In this document: piece by piece, positions 59,648 through 64,000 of the stretch
Position numbering within the stretch: position 1 is the stretch's first letter
Layout of the letters: every line of letters begins with the position of its first letter
Origin: Metabacillus sp. FJAT-52054
GTDB lineage: Bacteria > Bacillota > Bacilli > Bacillales > Bacillaceae
Assembly (NCBI RefSeq): GCF_037201815.1
Contig: NZ_CP147407.1
Coordinates: 3,604,723 to 3,668,722 of the forward strand
Reading direction: 5' to 3'
Length of the DNA: 64,000 nt
Made by a program: the position numbers and the translations under genes
The notes under the pieces: model-generated
Seen by the model: the letters and a program-made list of their open reading frames with translations, nothing else
Databases searched by the model: none
Told to the model about the DNA's origin: nothing

Positions 59648-60953
59648 GGTTCGTAATGTTTTTTCGTCCAACTGAATAATATTCAACCGGATACTGGGCT
59701 GCCTGATCAAGAGAGTAGCAGTTGCGTCCGTCAAAAATTATTGGCTCATTCATTTTCTCAATATAGTCATTGAAGGTAAGAGCTTTTACTTGGTCCCACT
59801 CAGTCACGATCATCGCAAAATCTGCTCCGGTGATTGCTTCCTCCGGGCTTTCTACATAGAGAGTCTCTGATGGCAGAAGTTTTTTCGCATTGTCTGCTGC
59901 AATCGGATCATAGGCAACGACGGTTGCTCCTTCTTTCACCAATTCATGGGCTAGCGTGATGGATGCTGCTTCACGCATATCATCTGTGTTCGGCTTGAAC
60001 GCAAGACCAAGCATAGCTACGCGTTTTCCTTCCAGGGTACCGAACCGCTGCTTTGCTTTTGTCACAAGCATACGCTGCTGTTCACCATTAACTTGAATAA
60101 CGGATTTCAGCAGGTTGAAATCGTGCTGAACATAGCTTGCGATTTGGACAAGCGCGCTGGTATCTTTCGGGAAGCAGGAGCCGCCGTAGCCGATTCCCGC
60201 TTTCAGGAATTTGCTGCCGATCCGGTCATCGAGTCCCATGCCTGCCGCAACATCCTCTACATCTGCTTCAAGCTTTTCGCAAAGGTTGGCAATTTCGTTG
60301 ATGAAGCTGATTTTCGTCGCTAGGAATGCATTGGATGCATACTTGATCATTTCCGCGCTGCGGATATCCGTTTTGAAAATTTCAATCCCGAATGGGCGGT
60401 TAATTTCCTCTAGAAGAGCCGCTGCCTCTTCGTTATTGGATCCAATGACGATCCGGTCACCTTCAAACGTATCCTTTACAGCGGATCCTTCACGAAGAAA
60501 TTCCGGATTGGAGACAGAGTGAACCTTGTAATCCTCTTTCAAATGCTCTCTTACAATCGACTGCACGCGCTCATTTGTTCCAACTGGCACGGTGCTTTTT
60601 GTTACAACGACCACATCATTTTCAATGTTGTTCGCAATATCAATCGCTACCTGCTCAACAAAGCGAAGATCTGCCTGGCCATCTTCACGCTGAGGCGTGC
60701 CTACAGCAATATAAATGGCTTTAGCACCGGCAAATGCTTCTTTATGATTCGTAGTAAAATGCAGTCTTCCCCGGTCAATGTTCGCTTTCATCAATTCATC
60801 AAGACCCGGCTCATAAATGGGAGATAAGCCTTGTCTCATGCTTTCCACTTTTTTTTCATCGATATCGACACAAGTTACGTCATGGCCGATTTCAGACAGA
60901 CAGACGCCCGTTACCAGGCCGACATACCCTGTCCCAACTACTGCTATTTGCAT
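59640..60953 (-). CDS. UDP-glucose 6-dehydrogenase (TuaD/Ugd type)
   Basis: 437 residues: IAVVGTGYVGLVTGVCLSEIGH, AVGTPQREDGQAD, TKSTVPVGTNE, SNPEFLREGSAVKD, catalytic Cys in GIGYGGSCFPKDT, and LGLAFKPNTDDMREA. It makes UDP-glucuronate. It follows gtaB, which supplies UDP-glucose, with glycosyltransferases upstream, so glucuronic acid is probably a polymer component as in teichuronic acid. GGAGG precedes the ATG. Confidence 0.94.
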   Translation of the reverse strand: MQIAVVGTGYVGLVTGVCLSEIGHDVTCVDIDEKKVESMRQGLSPIYEPGLDELMKANIDRGRLHFTTNHKEAFAGAKAIYIAVGTPQREDGQADLRFVEQVAIDIANNIENDVVVVTKSTVPVGTNERVQSIVREHLKEDYKVHSVSNPEFLREGSAVKDTFEGDRIVIGSNNEEAAALLEEINRPFGIEIFKTDIRSAEMIKYASNAFLATKISFINEIANLCEKLEADVEDVAAGMGLDDRIGSKFLKAGIGYGGSCFPKDTSALVQIASYVQHDFNLLKSVIQVNGEQQRMLVTKAKQRFGTLEGKRVAMLGLAFKPNTDDMREAASITLAHELVKEGATVVAYDPIAADNAKKLLPSETLYVESPEEAITGADFAMIVTEWDQVKALTFNDYIEKMNEPIIFDGRNCYSLDQAAQYPVEYYSVGRKNITNQN

Positions 60954-60992
60954 GATGTCAGATCCTCCAAATTGCTGGTCTCTCCAGCAGGT

Positions 60993-61865
60993 TTACTTTT
61001 TCACTACCTCTTCCAGATAGCTGTTCACTTGATCTCTCAAATCATCGCGCTCAAGGGCAAAATCTACAGTTGCTTTAATAAACCCAAATTTGTCGCCGAC
61101 GTCATAGCGCTGGCCGTCAAAATTGTATGCGTAAATTGGCTGGCTTTCGTTCAATACCTTTAGTGCATCTGTCAGCTGAATTTCTCCGCCGGCTCCCGGT
61201 GGCAGCTCCTCAAGAATGCTGAAAATTTCAGGTGTTAAAATATAGCGGCCCATAATGGCATAGTTAGAAGGTGCTTCTTCTCTCTTCGGCTTTTCAACCA
61301 ATGTATGTACAGAAATCATTTTATCTCCATTCGGCGTTTCCTGCGGAGCGATGATTCCGTATTTGGATACATCCTCATCAGGAACCTGCTGCACTCCAAC
61401 GACACTGCGCTGATGCTGATCAAAGGCATCAATCAGCTGCTTCGTGCACGGAACTTCCGAACGGACAATGTCATCACCAAGCAAAACGGCGAAAGGCTCG
61501 TCGCCAATAAAACGGCTTGCACAGTTAATCGCATGGCCCAATCCCTTAGGCTCTTTTTGGCGGATGTAATGAATGTTGGCAAGGCCGGAGATTGCCTGAA
61601 CCTCTTTCAGAACCTTGTCTTTCCCTTTTTTGGCAAGCGTTTCTTCCAGCTCATAGGATTTATCAAAATGATCCTCGATCGCGCGCTTTCCGCGTCCGCT
61701 TACGATAATAATATCTTCAATACCTGAGGCAACCGCTTCTTCAATAATGTATTGAATCGTTGGCTTGTCTACAATCGGAAGCATTTCCTTCGGCTGTGCT
61801 TTTGTAGCAGGCAAAAAGCGTGTACCTAAACCTGCAGCTGGAATAATGGCTTTTCTTACTTTCAT
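60993..61865 (-). CDS. gtaB: UTP-glucose-1-phosphate uridylyltransferase
   Basis: 290 residues with the nucleotidyltransferase N-terminus [47 protein letters not shown] and [12 protein letters not shown]. It makes UDP-glucose for teichoic acids, glycolipids and, with the next gene, UDP-glucuronate. It sits 25 bases after the GT2 gene and 39 before the dehydrogenase, so all are likely in one transcript. Confidence 0.95.
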   Translation of the reverse strand: MKVRKAIIPAAGLGTRFLPATKAQPKEMLPIVDKPTIQYIIEEAVASGIEDIIIVSGRGKRAIEDHFDKSYELEETLAKKGKDKVLKEVQAISGLANIHYIRQKEPKGLGHAINCASRFIGDEPFAVLLGDDIVRSEVPCTKQLIDAFDQHQRSVVGVQQVPDEDVSKYGIIAPQETPNGDKMISVHTLVEKPKREEAPSNYAIMGRYILTPEIFSILEELPPGAGGEIQLTDALKVLNESQPIYAYNFDGQRYDVGDKFGFIKATVDFALERDDLRDQVNSYLEEVVKK

Positions 61866-61889
61866 AACTACAATCCCCCTGTAGAAATA

Positions 61890-62651
61890 TTAGTTTTTTC
61901 TCATATACTTTTTAACTGATGTTAGAGCATATCCAGTAAAGCACACAATGGAATATGGAAGACTAAGCTTCTCTACTTCCCGGTATACCTTCCAGTTTTG
62001 TTTAGCGGCTTTCAGCTTGTTGCTTGATATGGATCCCGGAACAAGCCGATAATACCCTAATACCTCTTGCAGGCCATACGCTGTATATCCCTGTTTAAGG
62101 ATGGAAAGCCATAAAGCTAAATCCTGTCTGGTTCTAATATTAGGCATTTGAATTAAACCTGTTTTCTCTAAATCCACTACAGCAGTTAAACAGCCGATGA
62201 TTGTATTTTTTAGAAGTCCGTGATATCCAATGCTGTCCGGAATATCGATGACTTTATTTAAGATTTCTCCATCTTCCTGCATTAGCTGATACTTCGTAAA
62301 GGTAAACGCATAGTCATTCTCTTCCATAAACCGAATCTGCTTCTCCAGTTTTTCCGGATGCCACAAATCATCGCTGTCCAGGAAGGCTGCGTATTTTCCT
62401 TTGGCCATTCTGAGCGCGGTGTTTCGCGCAACCGCTGCTCCGCCATTTTCAGCGAGTTCAACCAGCTGAATGCGCGGATCTTTTTCGGCAAAGCCTCTAA
62501 TGTACTCGCGTGAGTGATCCTTCGAACAATCATCCACAATGAGCATTTCCCAATTCCCGTAAGTTTGAGCCTGTACAGAGCGGATCGTATCACCGATGGT
62601 CTTCGTGCTGTTGTAGGAAGGCGTAATAATCGAAACGAGGTGCTTTTCCAC
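61890..62651 (-). CDS. Glycosyltransferase family 2 (TuaG-like)
   Basis: 253 residues of GT-A fold: LVSIITPSYNSTKTIGDTI, MLIVDDCSKD, GGAAVARNTALRMAKGKY and FLDSDDLWHPEKLEKQ. The overall pattern, including NTIIGCLTAVVDLE and LGYYRLVPGSISSNKLKAAKQ, strongly recalls TuaG of teichuronic acid synthesis. It is cytoplasmic and membrane-peripheral. It starts seven bases after the GT4 stop. Confidence 0.9.
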   Translation of the reverse strand: MEKHLVSIITPSYNSTKTIGDTIRSVQAQTYGNWEMLIVDDCSKDHSREYIRGFAEKDPRIQLVELAENGGAAVARNTALRMAKGKYAAFLDSDDLWHPEKLEKQIRFMEENDYAFTFTKYQLMQEDGEILNKVIDIPDSIGYHGLLKNTIIGCLTAVVDLEKTGLIQMPNIRTRQDLALWLSILKQGYTAYGLQEVLGYYRLVPGSISSNKLKAAKQNWKVYREVEKLSLPYSIVCFTGYALTSVKKYMRKN

Positions 62652-62658
62652 TTCGTAA

Positions 62659-63765
62659 TTACCTTCTTTCTAATGTTCTGTCGTATATGTCTGACATGAG
62701 CTCCGCATTTTCTTCCCAGCGGTATAAAGAAAGGACATGCTGTCTTCCCTTTTTGCCCATCTCGATTCCAAGCTCTGGCTCTTCAATAAATAGCTTCATT
62801 TTTTCGGCCAGCGCTGTGCTGTTTTTCGTAGGTACGATAAAACCGGTTTCTCCGTCCTTTACAACCTCAGGCAATCCGCCGACGTTAGCGACGACAACCG
62901 GCACCTCGCACGCTTGAGCTTCAACAGCCGCTACTCCAAAGCTTTCACTGTCCAGTGTTGATGGAACAAAGAACACATCAAAGGAATTGATCAGCTCCGG
63001 CACTCTGGCATGCGGTACTCTTCCGTGGAAAACGGTTTGCGAATCAATGCCAAGCTTTTTTGCAAGAGCCTGGTATTCTTCAAGCTTCGGACCAGGTCCG
63101 ACAATTTCCAGATTGGTCATTTCAAAAGCTTGGGGCGGTACCATTTGCTTAAGCTCCGCGTAAGCCTCAAGCAAATAACGAATTCCGTACTTTTCTGCCA
63201 TCGTTTTAACAATCCCGAATGTTACTTTATCATCGGGCTTGCGGTTTGGCATCGGCTTGAATTTTTCCATGTCCACTCCGAACGGGGTCACGTCGATATG
63301 CTTGTCTGTATACTGTGCCGTCACTTCTTTCATAACATGGCTTGTAGAACCGATGACGTCAGCCTTGCTTAAAGCATATTTCACCATGTATGTATTTAGT
63401 TTGCCCTCTTTTGGAAAATCATATATATCCATGCCCCATACAGAGATCATATACGGATGGAAGTTGGTCATAGCACCAACCAGACCATAGCTTGATACGT
63501 AATGGCTATGCAGAATATCAGGCTGAAAACTCTGAAGCTGCTTCTTAATTTCAGGTACAGTCAGAAAATAAGAAAGCTTGTTGGAGAATTTTAGCTTCAA
63601 ATAATGAGTTTGTACGTTAGGCCACTGGGAACGATCCTCATGATCGGTATGGCTGTCAAAGCTGATATTTAAAACTTGATATCCTTTGTTATTGTAAAAA
63701 TCCAGCCACTTTTTCGTGTGGACGTTATTTGCTGGAGCTAAAATGGCAATCTTCATTTTCTTCAC
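62659..63765 (-). CDS. Glycosyltransferase family 4
   Basis: 368 residues, GT-B fold, with an N-terminal acceptor domain (MKIAILAPANNVHTKKWLDF), VTPFGVDMEKFKP and the C-terminal donor-site EX7E region (DSESFGVAAVEAQACEVPVV). It resembles TuaC-type or capsular enzymes, but the sugar cannot be read from sequence. It follows another GT4 gene with a three-base gap. Confidence 0.9.
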   Translation of the reverse strand: MKKMKIAILAPANNVHTKKWLDFYNNKGYQVLNISFDSHTDHEDRSQWPNVQTHYLKLKFSNKLSYFLTVPEIKKQLQSFQPDILHSHYVSSYGLVGAMTNFHPYMISVWGMDIYDFPKEGKLNTYMVKYALSKADVIGSTSHVMKEVTAQYTDKHIDVTPFGVDMEKFKPMPNRKPDDKVTFGIVKTMAEKYGIRYLLEAYAELKQMVPPQAFEMTNLEIVGPGPKLEEYQALAKKLGIDSQTVFHGRVPHARVPELINSFDVFFVPSTLDSESFGVAAVEAQACEVPVVVANVGGLPEVVKDGETGFIVPTKNSTALAEKMKLFIEEPELGIEMGKKGRQHVLSLYRWEENAELMSDIYDRTLERR

Positions 63766-63768
63766 CTC

Positions 63769-64000
63769 TTATTTACGGATGGCTGTCAGATCGTACACAA
63801 CCTTCTGAACTCGTGCATCCCAGCTGTTTTTTTCAAATGCATGTTCCTGGATGGATCGGACGAGCTCCTGATGAACTTCCGGTTTCAATGCTTGATGAAC
63901 GGCCTCTGCAAAATCCTGCTTGTCCACTGTTGAAACGATTCCGAATTGATTATCTTCAAGGAACCTCGCATGCGCATCACAGTTGGTCGCAACAACCGGC
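63769..64000 (-). CDS. Glycosyltransferase family 4, C-terminal fragment
   Basis: The open frame enters from the right edge and ends TAA at 63769. The 77 visible residues begin PVVATNCDAHARFLEDNQFG, the donor-domain end of a GT4 enzyme, and finish with the usual C-terminal helices. The start is outside the window. Confidence 0.75.
   Translation of the reverse strand, partial: PVVATNCDAHARFLEDNQFGIVSTVDKQDFAEAVHQALKPEVHQELVRSIQEHAFEKNSWDARVQKVVYDLTAIRK

Overview
The window looks like the chromosome of a flagellated, competence-capable, S-layer-bearing member of the Bacillaceae (Bacillus or Metabacillus-like). The order maf-hag-csrA-fliW-yviE-flgL-flgK-flgN-flgM-yvyF-comFC-comFA-degV-degU-degS, then yvyE-tagU and a lytABC-like autolysin operon, follows the corresponding Bacillus subtilis region. 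Species cannot be fixed from the sequence alone.

Layout. (1) 1-9.4 kb, minus strand: the late-flagellar and comF genes, starting with a truncated Maf-type flagellin glycosyltransferase. (2) 9.5-12 kb: a small island between comFA and degV with two tail-to-tail small genes, a broken ORF and an AlbA_2-type protein. (3) 12.1-15.5 kb: degV, degU, degS. (4) 15.7-22.3 kb, plus strand: yvyE, the LCP ligase tagU, a seven-SH3 amidase, an SH3 protein and a SpoIID/LytB enhancer. (5) 22.3-22.9 kb: four tandem 127-128 bp repeats. (6) 23-32.5 kb, minus strand: a polysaccharide operon holding a complete WbpA/B/E/D/I-type pathway to UDP-ManNAc3NAcA plus flippase, polymerase and chain-length protein. (7) 33-36.2 kb, plus strand: secA2-slaP, the S-layer accessory secretion pair. 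(8) 36.3-41.3 kb: two more 127 bp repeats and a PhoP-box-controlled stalk/propeller-pstS-pstC-pstA operon with no pstB. (9) 41.5-59.6 kb: a surface-protein island (CAP protein, acyltransferase, lytic transglycosylase, NlpC/P60 protein, M14 carboxypeptidase, large beta-propeller protein, SwrA-like regulator under a c-di-GMP riboswitch, 5'-nucleotidase, main S-layer protein, subtilase). (10) 59.6-64 kb, minus strand: ugd, gtaB and three glycosyltransferases of a teichuronic-acid-like cluster running off the window.

How the parts fit. Five exported proteins (S-layer protein, 5'-nucleotidase, CAP protein, NlpC/P60 protein, M14 carboxypeptidase) share one alpha-helical domain of about 200 residues resembling the wall-anchoring part of Geobacillus SbsC, and I see no SLH motif in them. 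The same window encodes synthesis of ManNAc3NAcA, a sugar known from the secondary cell wall polymers that bind SbsC-type S-layers, and the SecA2/SlaP export pair. I infer a self-contained S-layer system: polymer, secretion, lattice protein and enzymes docked through the same domain.

The most novel regulatory observation is a class I c-di-GMP riboswitch directly upstream of a SwrA-like gene, which would put a swarming regulator under direct c-di-GMP control close to degS-degU and the hag/csrA/fliW circuit. Other notable signals are a GGA-loop CsrA-site hairpin in the hag leader, a PhoP box with 11 bp phasing upstream of the pst operon, a second candidate at the 5'-nucleotidase, a start-less Shine-Dalgarno in the S-layer leader, and a 127 bp repeat family.
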